DNA of 64,000 bases from Nitrosospira sp. Nl5. GTDB taxonomy: Bacteria > Pseudomonadota > Gammaproteobacteria > Burkholderiales > Nitrosomonadaceae. Position numbers and translations under genes: made by a program. Positions 44,885-55,618 of this stretch are shown here, in pieces. The stretch is from NCBI RefSeq assembly GCF_900102495.1, contig NZ_FMVQ01000013.1, forward strand, positions 28,690 through 92,689. The letters are read 5' to 3'. Positions within the stretch are counted from its first letter, which is position 1. Each line of letters starts with the position of its first letter. The notes under the pieces are model-generated. The model saw only the letters and a list, made by a program, of their open reading frames with translations, had not been told where the DNA came from and searched no databases.

Positions 44885-47272
44885 TTATATTGATTTCTCC
44901 GCTTTCTCTGCCAGGTACAGCCAGGTTTCCACTACTGTATCAGGATTCAGCGACAGGCTCTCAATTCCTTCTTTCATAAGCCACTGTGCCAGGTCCCGAT
45001 GATCGGATGGCCCCTGACCGCAAATCCCGATGTATTTATCAGCTTTAAGGCACGCCTGAATGGCCAGGCGCAACAACGCTTTCACCGCCGGGTCGCGCTC
45101 ATCGAACGATTCCGCGACGAGGCTGGAATCGCGATCCAACCCCAGAGTGAGCTGGGTAAGATCGTTGGATCCGATGGAAAAACCGTCAAAGTATTCGAGG
45201 AACTGGTCCGCCAGAAGCGCATTGGATGGGATTTCACACATCATGATTACCCGCAGCCCGTTCTCTCCACGTTTCAACCCGTTCTTTGCCAGTAATTCTA
45301 TCACGCGCCTGGCCTCGGTCAGCGTCCGCGTGAACGGGATCATGATTTCCACATTGGTCAGCCCCATCTCGTCACGTGTCTTTTTCAACGCCCGGCATTC
45401 CAGTTCGAAACAATCACGGAAATTTTGCGCTGTATAGCGCGAGGCGCCGCGAAAGCCCAACATCGGGTTTTCCTCTTTGGGCTCATATCGCTGCCCGCCG
45501 ATGAGACTGGAATATTCGTTGGATTTGAAATCCGACAAGCGCACGATCACCGGTTTGGGAAAAAATGCAGCGCCCAGCATGGCAATTCCCTCGGTTAGCT
45601 TCTCTACGTAGAAGCTGACCGGATTGCCATAACCTGCACACTGGTTTTCCACTTCCAGTTTCAGGTCCGATGGGAGATCAGGATAATCCAGCACTGCTTT
45701 GGGATGTATTCCGATGCGGGCAATGATGAACTCCAGCCGTGCCAGTCCTATGCCATGGTTGGGTATGCGCTGGAAATCGAACGCCAGTTCCGGGTTGCCG
45801 ACATTCATCGTGATCTTGACAGGGGGCTTCGGCATGCTTTTCAGCGCGAGATCAATCACTTCAACTTCCAGAACACCCCGGTAAATATTGCCCGTGTCGC
45901 CTTCCGTACAGGATACTGTGACCATTTGATCTTCAGACAATCGGCTGGTAGCGTCACCGCAACCTACCACTGCCGGAATGCCCAGTTCACGCGCTACAAT
46001 CGCGGCATGGCAGGTGCGGCCACCGCGGTTGGTGACAATGGCGGAAGCACGCTTCATTACCGGCTCCCAATCGGGATCGGTCATGTCGGTCACCAGTACG
46101 TCGCCTTCGCGCACCCGCGACATTTCTTCGGCGTTCAATATCAAACGCACCGGTCCGCTGCCTATTTTCTGGCCAATGGCACGGCCTGATACCAATACTT
46201 CTGACTTGCCCTTTAAATGATAGCGCCGTAACGTATCCATCCCGGCCATGGCCTGCACAGTCTCTGGCCGCGCCTGCAGGATATAGAGCTTGCCATCCAT
46301 GCCGTCCTTGCCCCATTCGATATCCATCGGTTTTTGATAATGGCGCTCGATGACAAGAGCATGGCGGGCCAACTCCTCCACATCCATATCGGTGATGGAA
46401 AACCGCTTGCGCTCGCCTTCATCCACGTCCAGTGTTTCCACCGAACGGCTGTCTTCGCGGCTTGCCGCATATTGCATCTTGATGAGTTTGGAGCCGAGCT
46501 TCCGCCGCAGGATCGCCGGTTTCCCCTGCTTCAAAGCAGGCTTGTAAACATAGAATTCGTCGGGATTCACCGCGCCTTGCACCACGGTTTCGCCGAGACC
46601 ATAAGAAGCGGTGATGAATACCACCTGGTCAAAACCCGATTCTGTATCCAGTGTAAACATCACGCCGGACGCACCGCGATCGCTGCGCACCATCCGTTGC
46701 ACTCCCACGGATAACGCCACCTCCGAATGAATGAACCCCTTGTGGACGCGATAGGAAATGGCACGGTCGTTGTAGAGTGAAGCAAATACGTTCTTGACCG
46801 CTTTCAGCAAATTGTCCAGTCCCTGTATATTGAGAAAGGTCTCCTGCTGCCCCGCAAATGAGGCATCCGCCAGGTCCTCCGCGGTCGCAGAGGAGCGTAC
46901 CGCCACGGAAATATCGCCGGCGTCCGCCTCGCGCAACATTTTTTCGTAAGCAGCGGAAATTTCCTTTTCCAGTCGCGGTGGTAATGGCGTTTCCACTATC
47001 CAGGCGCGAACCTCGGCGCCGGCCACGGACAATGCCTCGACATCTTCCGTATCCAGACCCGAAAGTCTCTTTTCGATGCGTTGCGCCAGCTCCCCGTGAG
47101 CCAGGAAATCGCGATAGGCATTGGCAGTCGTGGCAAAACCACCGGGGACCCGGACCCCTGCCTGGGTCAATTGACTGATCATCTCTCCCAGCGAGGCATT
47201 CTTGCCGCCGACTTTGCTCACATCGGTCATGCGCAGTGCATCAAACCAAACCACGTACTGTGAATCGTCCAA
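44885..47272 (-). CDS. ppsA: phosphoenolpyruvate synthase
   Basis: A 795-residue PEP synthase converting pyruvate, ATP and water to PEP, AMP and phosphate. Domains in order: ATP-grasp-like nucleotide-binding domain (residues ~10-350, starting [27 protein letters not shown]), phosphohistidine domain with catalytic His in [22 protein letters not shown] (about 420), and the PEP/pyruvate TIM barrel with [18 protein letters not shown] and the Cys in [10 protein letters not shown]. ppsR is divergently transcribed from the neighbouring region. In an autotroph it links pyruvate and PEP pools. Confidence 0.96.
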   Translation of the reverse strand: MDDSQYVVWFDALRMTDVSKVGGKNASLGEMISQLTQAGVRVPGGFATTANAYRDFLAHGELAQRIEKRLSGLDTEDVEALSVAGAEVRAWIVETPLPPRLEKEISAAYEKMLREADAGDISVAVRSSATAEDLADASFAGQQETFLNIQGLDNLLKAVKNVFASLYNDRAISYRVHKGFIHSEVALSVGVQRMVRSDRGASGVMFTLDTESGFDQVVFITASYGLGETVVQGAVNPDEFYVYKPALKQGKPAILRRKLGSKLIKMQYAASREDSRSVETLDVDEGERKRFSITDMDVEELARHALVIERHYQKPMDIEWGKDGMDGKLYILQARPETVQAMAGMDTLRRYHLKGKSEVLVSGRAIGQKIGSGPVRLILNAEEMSRVREGDVLVTDMTDPDWEPVMKRASAIVTNRGGRTCHAAIVARELGIPAVVGCGDATSRLSEDQMVTVSCTEGDTGNIYRGVLEVEVIDLALKSMPKPPVKITMNVGNPELAFDFQRIPNHGIGLARLEFIIARIGIHPKAVLDYPDLPSDLKLEVENQCAGYGNPVSFYVEKLTEGIAMLGAAFFPKPVIVRLSDFKSNEYSSLIGGQRYEPKEENPMLGFRGASRYTAQNFRDCFELECRALKKTRDEMGLTNVEIMIPFTRTLTEARRVIELLAKNGLKRGENGLRVIMMCEIPSNALLADQFLEYFDGFSIGSNDLTQLTLGLDRDSSLVAESFDERDPAVKALLRLAIQACLKADKYIGICGQGPSDHRDLAQWLMKEGIESLSLNPDTVVETWLYLAEKAEKSI

Positions 47273-47397
47273 TTCCTGCTCCTGCTCTTATTTGCGGATA
47301 CGCCAGATTTACGGAAGGTCGCATCTGGGCATGGTTGTGTTGAATACTAAAACACGATATTTTGATCCGAGTCAACATTATTGGCGAGCCAGAACAA

Positions 47398-48237
47398 ATG
47401 TCAACCATAGCGAGATCACCCCGGCGAGCTGCGTTCTTTCTTTCGGATCGCACTGGTATTACCGTCGAAATGCTGGGTCACAGCCTGCTCAGTCAATTTG
47501 AAAATGTGCCTTTTGACGAAACCACCCTGCCCTACCTTGATACCGAGGAAAAAGCCGCAGCCGTTGTAAGGAAAATTAACGAGCGCGCGAGCGCGGATGG
47601 CCTGCGTCCACTGGTATTCAGCACCTTCGTGAATCCTCAAATCCGATTCGTTCTTGATTCCGCCAATGCCTTGCATTTGGATTGCTTCAGCATTTTTATT
47701 GCTTCGATGGAAGCTGAACTTGGCATCCGTTCGTCGCATGCCATCGGCCTTTCGCACCGCGTCGGCCAACCCCTTGATCATGGCAGGCGCATTGAGGCAA
47801 TACAGTTCACCCTGGAGCACGACGACGGCCTCTCCCAAAGGAATTGGCAACAGGCCGACATTACCCTGACAGGGATCTCCCGCACGGGCAAGACCCCTAC
47901 CTGCCTCTATCTCGCCCTGCAATACGGGATTTACGCCGCCAATTACCCTCTCATCCCCGAGGACTTCAATCGCGTGGAGCTTCCAGCCCAGTTCAAGAAA
48001 CTGCGTGGCAAGCTATTTGGCTTTACCATCGATCCCATGCGGCTGCACCGGATACGAAGCGAGCGCAAGCCAGACAGTGAGTATGCATCTCTCAAGAACT
48101 GCCAATACGAAGTGCGCCAGGCCGAAACGCTCATGCGCCGCGAAGGAATCCCCTATCTCGATGTGACCAGCAAGTCTATTGAGGAATTGGCAACGGCGGT
48201 GCTGCATCAGGCAAAACTGGAGCGAAAAATTTATTAA
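47398..48237 (+). CDS. ppsR: PEP synthase regulatory protein (kinase/pyrophosphorylase)
   Basis: A 279-residue DUF299 protein that phosphorylates PEP synthase with ADP and reverses this with phosphate. The start [27 protein letters not shown] (ATG 47398) matches the family opening (FxxSDxTGxTxE); the reported longer frame begins at 47362. The P-loop is [18 protein letters not shown], and [20 protein letters not shown] follows. It is divergent from its target ppsA, the usual regulatory pairing. Confidence 0.94.
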   Translation: MSTIARSPRRAAFFLSDRTGITVEMLGHSLLSQFENVPFDETTLPYLDTEEKAAAVVRKINERASADGLRPLVFSTFVNPQIRFVLDSANALHLDCFSIFIASMEAELGIRSSHAIGLSHRVGQPLDHGRRIEAIQFTLEHDDGLSQRNWQQADITLTGISRTGKTPTCLYLALQYGIYAANYPLIPEDFNRVELPAQFKKLRGKLFGFTIDPMRLHRIRSERKPDSEYASLKNCQYEVRQAETLMRREGIPYLDVTSKSIEELATAVLHQAKLERKIY

Positions 48238-48340
48238 GCAATGCTCTGGATAAAAATCCCGAGCTGGCCGACGGGGAGGACGAATTCCATCGTTCGGGCA
48301 ATCCAATGGCAATGCACTGCCATGGTACGCTTCCAGTCAA

Positions 48341-48949
48341 CTACGCCGCCTCATTGTCATGACAATATTTTGCCAGCAGTAATTTCACGTCGCCATCGTT
48401 TGCGACGTCGCTTGCCGAATCCTTCAGTTTCCGGTCGTCGGGATACAAATCCGAAAACGCAACGATTGACATGGCTGCCAGCTCCCACTCCTTCCTCGCG
48501 AGGTCGTTATTATTGCCACCCCTGAATTCCGCATTTGCATAGACCGATCTCGGCCTGTCCACTCTCAGGCTCATTTTGTATAGAACGTATCCGACTACAA
48601 ACAGGAACATGCCGGCCGCGAACAATTCCTTGAGAAAATAAACGATGCCCATGAAGAACGACGTTAAATATAGGACTACACTGTTGCGCTGCTTTCTCCA
48701 GGAAGTGGTTGGATAGGCCAGCGCCATCCAGTATTTCACGACATACGCGGTTAATTCCTCTGCGTTATCCCATTTATTAGCAAGAATCTTCGTTATCGTT
48801 GCGGGCGGAATATCCGATCTCCCGATCAACGCGTGCGGCGCCACGACAAGCGCATAAAGAGTCGGCAGGACGGCGGCCCAATAAACCGCAAGGATATGAT
48901 TCACCGAAAACGAGGCATATACCGCAATTGCATTGATCACCAGTATCAT
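48341..48949 (-). CDS. hypothetical membrane protein downstream of phosphoketolase
   Basis: A 202-residue protein with three or four hydrophobic stretches: residues 1-40 (NAIAVYASFSVNHILAVYWA and VLPTLYALVV), 92-118 (SVVLYLTSFFMGIVYFLK and LFAAGMFLFVVGYVLYKM) and a soluble C-terminal part rich in Asp, Asn and Lys. I recognise no family. It lies 48 bases after the phosphoketolase gene on the same strand and may be the last gene of the ackA-xfp operon, but nothing in the sequence ties it to that metabolism. Confidence 0.6.
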   Translation of the reverse strand: MILVINAIAVYASFSVNHILAVYWAAVLPTLYALVVAPHALIGRSDIPPATITKILANKWDNAEELTAYVVKYWMALAYPTTSWRKQRNSVVLYLTSFFMGIVYFLKELFAAGMFLFVVGYVLYKMSLRVDRPRSVYANAEFRGGNNNDLARKEWELAAMSIVAFSDLYPDDRKLKDSASDVANDGDVKLLLAKYCHDNEAA

Positions 48950-48997
48950 GGCTTTATGGGTGTTGTTTCGCGTACTCGGAAGTCTTCGACCTGTTGA

Positions 48998-51400
48998 TTA
49001 CGAAGACCAGTGCCAATCGCGGACGTCCGGCATATCCTCACCGTAGTGCGTGATGTATTGCTTATGCTCGATTAACTTATCGCGCATCAATTGCTTGAGA
49101 TAAGCTCCTTTAGGATGCAGCTTCGGCACCCGGTCGACGACGTCCATGACCAGATGAAAACGATCCAGGTCGTTGAGCACCGTCATATCGAATGGAGTCG
49201 TGGTGGTGCCTTCCTCCTTGTAACCGCGCACATGAAGATTTTTATGATTGGCGCGGCGGTAAGTCAGGCGGTGAATGAGCCAGGGGTAACCATGGTAAGC
49301 AAAAATGATCGGCTTGCAGGTGGTGAAGAGTGAGTCAAAGTCACGGTCCGGCAGTCCATGCGGATGTTCCGGTTGCGGCTGCAACGTCATCAGGTCCACC
49401 ACGTTGATCACCCGCATCGTGAGTTCCGGAGCATGACGCCGCAATAAATCTACCGCAGCCAGCGTTTCAAGAGTCGGAACATCGCCGGCACAAGCCAGCA
49501 CCACGTCCGGTTCGCCATCCTGGTCATTGCTCGCCCAATCCCAGATACCGATACCGGCAGTGCTATGCTTGATTGCAGCGTCCAGGTCGAGCCACTGAAG
49601 TGCAGGCTGCTTCCCAGCCACGATGACGTTAATGAAATTGCGCGAACGCAAGCACTTGTCTGTAATGAACAGCAGCGTATTCGCGTCAGGCGGCAGATAA
49701 ACACGAACGATATCGGCTTTTTTGTTCACTACGTGGTCTATAAAGCCGGGATCCTGATGCGAGAACCCATTATGATCCTGGCGCCACACGTGCGACGTAA
49801 GCAGGTAATTAAGCGAAGCGATCGGACTGCGCCAGGGGATTTCCTTGCTGGTTACTTTAAGCCATTTGGCGTGTTGATTGAACATGGAATCGATAATATG
49901 AATGAACGCCTCGTAGCACGAAAACAAGCCGTGGCGTCCGGTGAGCAGGTATCCTTCGAGCCAGCCCTGGCATGTATGCTCGGAAAGAATTTCCATCACG
50001 CGGCCATCCGGGGAGAGATGCCCATCCCCAGGCAAGGTTTGCGCCACCCAGCTGCGGGCCGTTACCTCGAACAGGGCGTTGAGACGGTTTGAGCTGGTTT
50101 CATCCGGGGCCATCACCCGGAAATTGCGGTTCTCCAGGTTGAGCTTCATTACATCGCGCAAAAATTTGCCCATTTCCCGCGTGGCTTCTCCGACTACCAA
50201 CCCGGGTTTCGGCACAGCGACAGCATAGTCGTGGAAGTCCGGCATTTCCAGATCCTTCAGCAATCGGCCGCCGTTTGCATGGGGATTAGCACCCATGCGC
50301 CGTTCGCCGCGGGGTGCAAGCGCCATCAACTCCGGCACGGGTGCGCCCTCTTTATCGAATAGCTCTTCTGGCTTGTAGCTCTTCATCCACTCCTCCAGCA
50401 ACTTCAGGTGCTGCGGCTTCGAGCCGATTTCCGAAAGCGGGACCTGGTGCGAGCGCGAGCTGTCTTCTATTTTTTTGCCGTCAACTTCCTTCGGGCAGGT
50501 CCATCCCTTGGGGCTCCGCAGGATGATCATTGGCCAGCGAGGATACGTTACTCCCGCCGTTCCCTCATGGGCACGCGCTTCATCCTGAATTGCCCTGATA
50601 TTACCGATTACAGCATCCAGCGCAGCCGCCATTGTCTGGTGCATGAGTTCGGGATCGGATCCTTCGATGAAATAGGGCTGATAACCGTAGCCCACGAAGA
50701 GACTTTCAAGTTCTTCATGGCTGATGCGTGCGAGCACCGTTGGGTTGGCTATCTTGTAGCCGTTGAGATGCAGAATGGGCAGTACCGCGCCATCACTGAC
50801 GGGATTGAGAAACTTGTTTGAGTGCCAGGCGGCGGCAAGCGGCCCGGTTTCAGCTTCGCCATCTCCGACTACGCAGGCCACGATTAGGTCCGGATTATCG
50901 AAAGCCGCCCCGAAAGCGTGGGACAGCGCGTAACCCAACTCCCCTCCTTCATGAATCGAGCCCGGCGTCTCGGGCGCCACATGACTGGGAATGCCGCCGG
51001 GGAAGGAGAACTGTTTAAACAACCGCTGCATGCCAACCGCATTTTGTGAAATGTGGGGATAGAATTCGCTGTAGCTACCCTCAAGCCAGGTATTGGCCAC
51101 CATTGCCGGCCCCCCATGGCCGGGCCCGGCGATGTAGAACATATTCAAATCATATTTTTTTATGGCGCGGTTCAGATGTGCGTAAATAAAATTGAGCCCG
51201 GGGGTGGTTCCCCAATGTCCGAGTAGCCGGGGCTTGACATGCGCGAGCGTAAGCGGCTCCCTCAGCAAGGGATTGTCCAGAAGGTAAATCTGCCCGACAG
51301 ACAGATAATTTGCCGCGCGCCAATAAGCATGCAGCTTGCGCAACTCGTCATTGGAGAGCGGCGCGTTTCCGGTTTCCGCCGGCAGCGAACCTTTGTTCAC
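48998..51400 (-). CDS. xfp: phosphoketolase (Xfp/Xpk family)
   Basis: An 800-residue thiamine-diphosphate enzyme that splits xylulose-5-P (and often fructose-6-P) to acetyl phosphate plus glyceraldehyde-3-P (or erythrose-4-P). Visible signatures are [21 protein letters not shown], the TPP/Mg motif [36 protein letters not shown] and the late [18 protein letters not shown]. The upstream acetate kinase gene ends 15 bases before the start, so acetyl phosphate would be converted directly to acetate and ATP. Together they form a phosphoketolase shunt. Length is standard (about 790-820). Confidence 0.96.
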   Translation of the reverse strand: MNKGSLPAETGNAPLSNDELRKLHAYWRAANYLSVGQIYLLDNPLLREPLTLAHVKPRLLGHWGTTPGLNFIYAHLNRAIKKYDLNMFYIAGPGHGGPAMVANTWLEGSYSEFYPHISQNAVGMQRLFKQFSFPGGIPSHVAPETPGSIHEGGELGYALSHAFGAAFDNPDLIVACVVGDGEAETGPLAAAWHSNKFLNPVSDGAVLPILHLNGYKIANPTVLARISHEELESLFVGYGYQPYFIEGSDPELMHQTMAAALDAVIGNIRAIQDEARAHEGTAGVTYPRWPMIILRSPKGWTCPKEVDGKKIEDSSRSHQVPLSEIGSKPQHLKLLEEWMKSYKPEELFDKEGAPVPELMALAPRGERRMGANPHANGGRLLKDLEMPDFHDYAVAVPKPGLVVGEATREMGKFLRDVMKLNLENRNFRVMAPDETSSNRLNALFEVTARSWVAQTLPGDGHLSPDGRVMEILSEHTCQGWLEGYLLTGRHGLFSCYEAFIHIIDSMFNQHAKWLKVTSKEIPWRSPIASLNYLLTSHVWRQDHNGFSHQDPGFIDHVVNKKADIVRVYLPPDANTLLFITDKCLRSRNFINVIVAGKQPALQWLDLDAAIKHSTAGIGIWDWASNDQDGEPDVVLACAGDVPTLETLAAVDLLRRHAPELTMRVINVVDLMTLQPQPEHPHGLPDRDFDSLFTTCKPIIFAYHGYPWLIHRLTYRRANHKNLHVRGYKEEGTTTTPFDMTVLNDLDRFHLVMDVVDRVPKLHPKGAYLKQLMRDKLIEHKQYITHYGEDMPDVRDWHWSS

Positions 51401-51415
51401 GAGATCGGTTCTCCT

Positions 51416-52549
51416 TTATCCTTGAAATACCCTGTTCTCTTTCGCTGCTATCACCGCCAACGCCTCCTGGGCCAGGATCGCAGCTTCGTCCACCGGAATA
51501 ACCCAAACCTCAGCCCGGCTTTCCGGGCTGCTGACGCACAAGACCCCGCCTGAGCCGTGGTTCCGTTTCGAATCGATTTCAATCCCGCACCATCCCATTC
51601 CAGCCAGAATCTTCTCCCGTACTGCCGGCACGTTCTCACCTACACCTCCGCCAAAGACGATCGCCTCGGCGCCACCTAGTACCGCGAGGTAGGCCCCCAG
51701 ATATTTACGCGCCCGGTAACAATACAGATCCACTGCCAGGCGCGCGCACTCGTCCTGTGATTCCGATAATTGGCGCATATCCGCGCTCATTCCGGAAACC
51801 CCCAACAGACCGGAACGTTCATTCAGCAGTTGATCTATCTCCCCCGGCCCCAGATTCTCCTGGCGTTGCAAAAATGTCACCAGCCCAGGATCAATATCGC
51901 CTGAACGCGTCGCCATTATCAGCCCCTCCAGAGGTGAAAATCCCATGGAGGTGTCGCGTGGCGTCCCGTTGTCGATCGCCGTAATCGAGCAACCAGCACC
52001 AAGTTGCATCGAAATTACTCTCCCCCCGTGGGGGATGTCTGGCTGCAGTTCACGCCATTTCCGCCACATGGCCTGATGCGCCAACCCATGAAAACCATAG
52101 CGGCGCAGCCCGTGTTTTTTGGCAAGCGCATGCGGAATCGCGTAAGTCCGCGCGAGTCCCGGCAAATCTTTAAAAAAAGCGGTATCAAATACCGCCACCT
52201 GCGTAATATCCGCGCCTAATACCTCACGCGTCGCGCGTATCCAGTGCAAGGCGGCGGGATTATGTAATGGTGCGAGGGGCGCCAGGCGGTCAATCTCCCG
52301 CTCCACCTCCTGGTCGAGCAGTCGAGACGTTGTGAGAGCAGCACCGCCGTGCACCACACGATGTACCGATACATCCCGGCTGGTTATCCCATGCGTCTGT
52401 GCGAATTCGCGTAGCACGACCTCTGGCTCGTCCGCTTTCGCGGTAAGGTCATGGCGTACGTTTACCAGCTCTGTCAGGGTCCTTCCGTCGCAAGCGAATG
52501 CCGCCAAACGGACAGATGAACTGCCGGTATTAACGGTCAGAATGATCAT
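51416..52549 (-). CDS. ackA: acetate kinase
   Basis: A 377-residue acetate kinase interconverting acetyl phosphate and acetate with ADP/ATP. The start at 52549 (MIILTVNTGSSSVRLAAFACDGR) is set by the conserved first strand; the frame extends to 52612 without support. Other motifs: VHRVVHGGAALT, RRYGFHGLAHQAMW (catalytic Arg/His region), ISMQLGAGCSITAIDNG, DTSMGFSPLEGLIMATRSGDIDPGLV and EAIVFGGGVGENVPAVREKI. It is somewhat short (usual 390-400). It precedes xfp by 15 bases. Confidence 0.95.
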   Translation of the reverse strand: MIILTVNTGSSSVRLAAFACDGRTLTELVNVRHDLTAKADEPEVVLREFAQTHGITSRDVSVHRVVHGGAALTTSRLLDQEVEREIDRLAPLAPLHNPAALHWIRATREVLGADITQVAVFDTAFFKDLPGLARTYAIPHALAKKHGLRRYGFHGLAHQAMWRKWRELQPDIPHGGRVISMQLGAGCSITAIDNGTPRDTSMGFSPLEGLIMATRSGDIDPGLVTFLQRQENLGPGEIDQLLNERSGLLGVSGMSADMRQLSESQDECARLAVDLYCYRARKYLGAYLAVLGGAEAIVFGGGVGENVPAVREKILAGMGWCGIEIDSKRNHGSGGVLCVSSPESRAEVWVIPVDEAAILAQEALAVIAAKENRVFQG

Positions 52550-52766
52550 GGATAAACACCGTAGCGGCACGACGGCCCTGCACCCATTTATTTTTCCCCT
52601 GCTATTTTCCAACTGACCATCGGTGTGCCGAACTAAAGAACGTAGGGAACAGGCTTTGATGGCTTACCCGAATAGCGCTTTCCCCAGTTCCGTTTCTGAG
52701 CGTTTTGCCGGGAACTGAAATCTTTACCACCCTATATGTTGCTCGCAACGTACTTCATCCAAGGAG

Positions 52767-53690
52767 TCAGGCCCTGGATCTCTCCAAATCATTTCCAATG
52801 TCGTTAAAAAAAATATGGCCGGCTTTCTTTTCCTTGGCGCGGTACATGGCGATATCGGCATTGGCTACCAGAGCTTGACCGGTCGTCCCGTCACCTGGAA
52901 AAACAGCAATGCCGATACTAGGCTCGACTGCAAGGGTCAGATCATCGATAATCATGGCCTCCGAAATTCGATCAAATACCTTACGGGCAATACGCTGGAT
53001 ATTCTCGGCACTCTGGGGATTCACCAGTAAATAGAGAAATTCATCGCCGCCATAACGGCAGACGGTATCTTCACCGCGCACCTGTTCGTTTAAACGCTTC
53101 GCTACAACTCGCAATACTTGGTCGCCTACAACATGTCCATGTGTATCGTTGATTGGCTTAAAACGGTCCAGATCGATAAACATCACCGCCAATACCCACT
53201 CGCACCGTTTTGCAAGCGCAATTGCCTGTTCAAGGCGGTCGTTGAATAATTCCCGGTTGGGAATGCCTGTGGCGGAATCGTGGAAGGTACGTTGCTTTGC
53301 TTCCTCCACGACTTCATGTGCAATTGCCAGAACATCCTGCGTATTGGATAAAATATTCTGTGTGACAGACAACTCCTGCAGGGTTTCTATCAGTTCGCGA
53401 TTACACTTCTTGCGGTCATCGATTTCCTGCGCCAGAACTTCATTGACTTCGTCAAGCTCGCCTGCACACTCCTGCACCTTATCCTCCACGTCTTCGCTTT
53501 GCGCCAGCGCTCTTTCCGCCTGCTGCAACGTAAGACCGGACGCCATTTCCTTTTTTACCGTTTCGTTAACGGTAAAAAGCTCAATGGCGCATTTCTCCAC
53601 CTTCTCTTTCACTTCCTGGCTTTTTTCAAGAGCCTGTTCCAGCGGATACGGCATTACAGTTGATTTCGGAGTTTGGTGACCATCCATCAT
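52767..53690 (-). CDS. diguanylate cyclase (GGDEF domain)
   Basis: A 307-residue protein. Residues 15-130 are strongly helical coiled coil (ALEKSQEVKEKVEKCAIELF, DVEDKVQECAGELDEVNEVL, ILSNTQDVLAIAHEVVEEAK), without a recognisable sensor or membrane helix. The GGDEF domain follows (about 140-300) with DSATGIPNRELFNDRLEQAI, MFIDLDRFKPINDTHGH and RYGGDEFLYLL. An inhibitory RxxD site (RGED) precedes GGDEF by exactly five residues. The enzyme therefore should make cyclic di-GMP, with product inhibition. It is divergent from the TIM44-like gene. Confidence 0.93.
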   Translation of the reverse strand: MMDGHQTPKSTVMPYPLEQALEKSQEVKEKVEKCAIELFTVNETVKKEMASGLTLQQAERALAQSEDVEDKVQECAGELDEVNEVLAQEIDDRKKCNRELIETLQELSVTQNILSNTQDVLAIAHEVVEEAKQRTFHDSATGIPNRELFNDRLEQAIALAKRCEWVLAVMFIDLDRFKPINDTHGHVVGDQVLRVVAKRLNEQVRGEDTVCRYGGDEFLYLLVNPQSAENIQRIARKVFDRISEAMIIDDLTLAVEPSIGIAVFPGDGTTGQALVANADIAMYRAKEKKAGHIFFNDIGNDLERSRA

Positions 53691-53929
53691 TTATTGTTCA
53701 TTTGTTGTTATTCGCCCAATTATTTAAATCGAATAAACACGCAAAATAACCGCAAATTAATATGGGGTCTGTGCGACAACTATCATAGGCATTTTATTTT
53801 CGCCCTTGCCCTGCGATGCGAAAACCAAATCCCCCCCAGCCCAACGGCCGGACCGGGTTAATTTATCGACCAACCGCACGAATTGATAGTGCTATACTCT
53901 CCGCTTGAACCCTATCTCTGGAGACCTTC

Positions 53930-54787
53930 ATGAAGAAAATACTGACCCTGTTGACCTTGGCCATTTTTAGCTTCGGATTGGCCGCCTTTGATGCAGAAGC
54001 GAAACGTTTTGGCGGTGGCAAAAGCATTGGCAAACAACGCGAAGCCGTGAGCCCGCAAGCAGCTCCAAAGTCACCGCAGGGATCGTCCGCCGCGCCTGCG
54101 GCAGCAACTGCCGGGGGCAATAAATGGATGGGGCCATTAGCCGGACTGGCTGCGGGAGGACTGCTGGCTGCGCTTTTCATGGGCGGCGCGTTTGAAGGCA
54201 TCAACATGATGGATGTGCTGATGCTGGCCGCCCTGATGGCTGCGGTTTTCTTCGTCATGCGCATGCTGCGCAAGCCCAGGCAAGAACAGGCGGCACGTCC
54301 AATGCAGTTTTCTGGCATGGGAGCACCTTCCGGTAGCAGCAGTACTCCGCCTGCTCCATCAGCCGCGGCTACGGCAACAGCACCTGCCCCTGCTAGTGGT
54401 CCCGCAAATATTCCTGCGGACTTCCAGGTCGAGCCCTTTCTACGCAATGCCAAAACTTCATTCATTCGCTTGCAGGCGGCCAACGATGCACGGGACGTGA
54501 GCGATATCCGGGAATACACCACTCCTGAAATGTTTGCCGAAATCAGCATGCAAATTAACGAACGCGGCGACGCACCTCAGAGAACTGAAGTACTCGCCAT
54601 CGATGCTGAATTACTGGAGGTGGTTACCGCTAATAATCTGGCCATTGCCAGCGTCCGCTTCAATGGTCAATTACGGGAAGCCGCCGATACGCCGCCGGAA
54701 GCGTTTGATGAAATCTGGCACGTGCAGAAGAACCTCAAAGACCCTGACGCCGTCTGGCTGCTGGCAGGAATTCAGCAGGTTTCCTAG
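53930..54787 (+). CDS. TIM44-like domain protein
   Basis: A 285-residue protein with an N-terminal signal/anchor (ILTLLTLAIFSFGLAAFDAEA), an Ala/Pro-rich linker and two hydrophobic stretches (PLAGLAAGGLLAALFMGGAF and DVLMLAALMAAVFFVMRML). The C-terminal Tim44-like domain (about 155-285) contains AKTSFIRLQAANDARDVSDIREYTTPEMFAEI and FDEIWHVQKNLKDPDAVWLLAGIQQ. This is a common neighbour of ubiJ and ubiB in betaproteobacteria. The function in bacteria is unknown; membrane association is likely. GGAG lies 8 bases upstream of ATG 53930. Confidence 0.9.
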   Translation: MKKILTLLTLAIFSFGLAAFDAEAKRFGGGKSIGKQREAVSPQAAPKSPQGSSAAPAAATAGGNKWMGPLAGLAAGGLLAALFMGGAFEGINMMDVLMLAALMAAVFFVMRMLRKPRQEQAARPMQFSGMGAPSGSSSTPPAPSAAATATAPAPASGPANIPADFQVEPFLRNAKTSFIRLQAANDARDVSDIREYTTPEMFAEISMQINERGDAPQRTEVLAIDAELLEVVTANNLAIASVRFNGQLREAADTPPEAFDEIWHVQKNLKDPDAVWLLAGIQQVS

Positions 54788-54808
54788 CAGCTGTCAGATT
54801 TAAGCATC

Positions 54809-55393
54809 ATGTTGGCATCCGTTGCGACAGCCCCGCTCAACCACCTGCTGCGTGGAGAAAGCTGGGCGCGCAAGCGGTTGCAATCCTGCACGGGTAAGAC
54901 TGCGCGCTTTCGCCTTCCACCGTTTATTGACCTTGCCGTGACTGTCCAGGCCAGCGGCGAGGTATCCACTGCGGCAAGTGGCGTCCCGGATGATGCTGTC
55001 TTCACTCTTGATCCGCGTTTGCTGCCGCGCCTGCTTGTCCGTGACGAGGATGTCTATCGCGAAATTCGGATTTCCGGCGATAGCGCGTTTGCCGAAGAAG
55101 TTCTCCACATCGGAAAAAACCTGCACTGGGATGTGGAGCAGGATTTAAGCGGAATTTTCGGGGATATCCTGGCGCATCGGGTCGTCCGGGCCGGCGACAG
55201 CTTGATGCATTGGCATACTGAAACCATTCACAATCTGTCGCAGACACTGGTGGAATATTGGACGGAAGAGCACACGCTACTTGCCAAGCCCTTGGATATG
55301 CTCGCATTTACCCATGAAGTCGATCTGTTACGGGATGGCGCCGCACATTTGGAAGAACGGGTGAAAGCGCTAAATAAGAAGGTACCTCTCTAA
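54809..55393 (+). CDS. ubiJ: ubiquinone biosynthesis accessory factor UbiJ
   Basis: A 194-residue protein with an N-terminal SCP2-like lipid-binding domain (about 1-110: MLASVATAPLNHLLRGESWA, RLLPRLLVRDEDVYREIRISGD and VLHIGKNLHWDVEQDLSGIFGDI) and a C-terminal helical tail. UbiJ is part of the soluble Ubi complex that holds ubiquinone intermediates. The gene lies between the TIM44-like gene (21-base gap) and ubiB. Bases about 55067-55142 recur in degenerate form at 63461-63534. Confidence 0.88.
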   Translation: MLASVATAPLNHLLRGESWARKRLQSCTGKTARFRLPPFIDLAVTVQASGEVSTAASGVPDDAVFTLDPRLLPRLLVRDEDVYREIRISGDSAFAEEVLHIGKNLHWDVEQDLSGIFGDILAHRVVRAGDSLMHWHTETIHNLSQTLVEYWTEEHTLLAKPLDMLAFTHEVDLLRDGAAHLEERVKALNKKVPL

Positions 55394-55618
55394 ACCAAAC
55401 CGGGAAGATTGCCGGACTGGCAGGCCATCCCATCGGACTAGGGAATCGAAGCGATAAAGTAACAAGTAATCGCGTGAGAACCGGTTTTAGGATCTGGAAG
55501 GCAATAGCTGTGCCATCGGCGGAAAGCGGCGAAATATGAACCGGCCAGTCACTTTTATAGCCGATTTGCTTTAGTCCGACAGGCTGCCAGGGGACGAACT
55601 GCCGTTTTTTTGGAAAAA

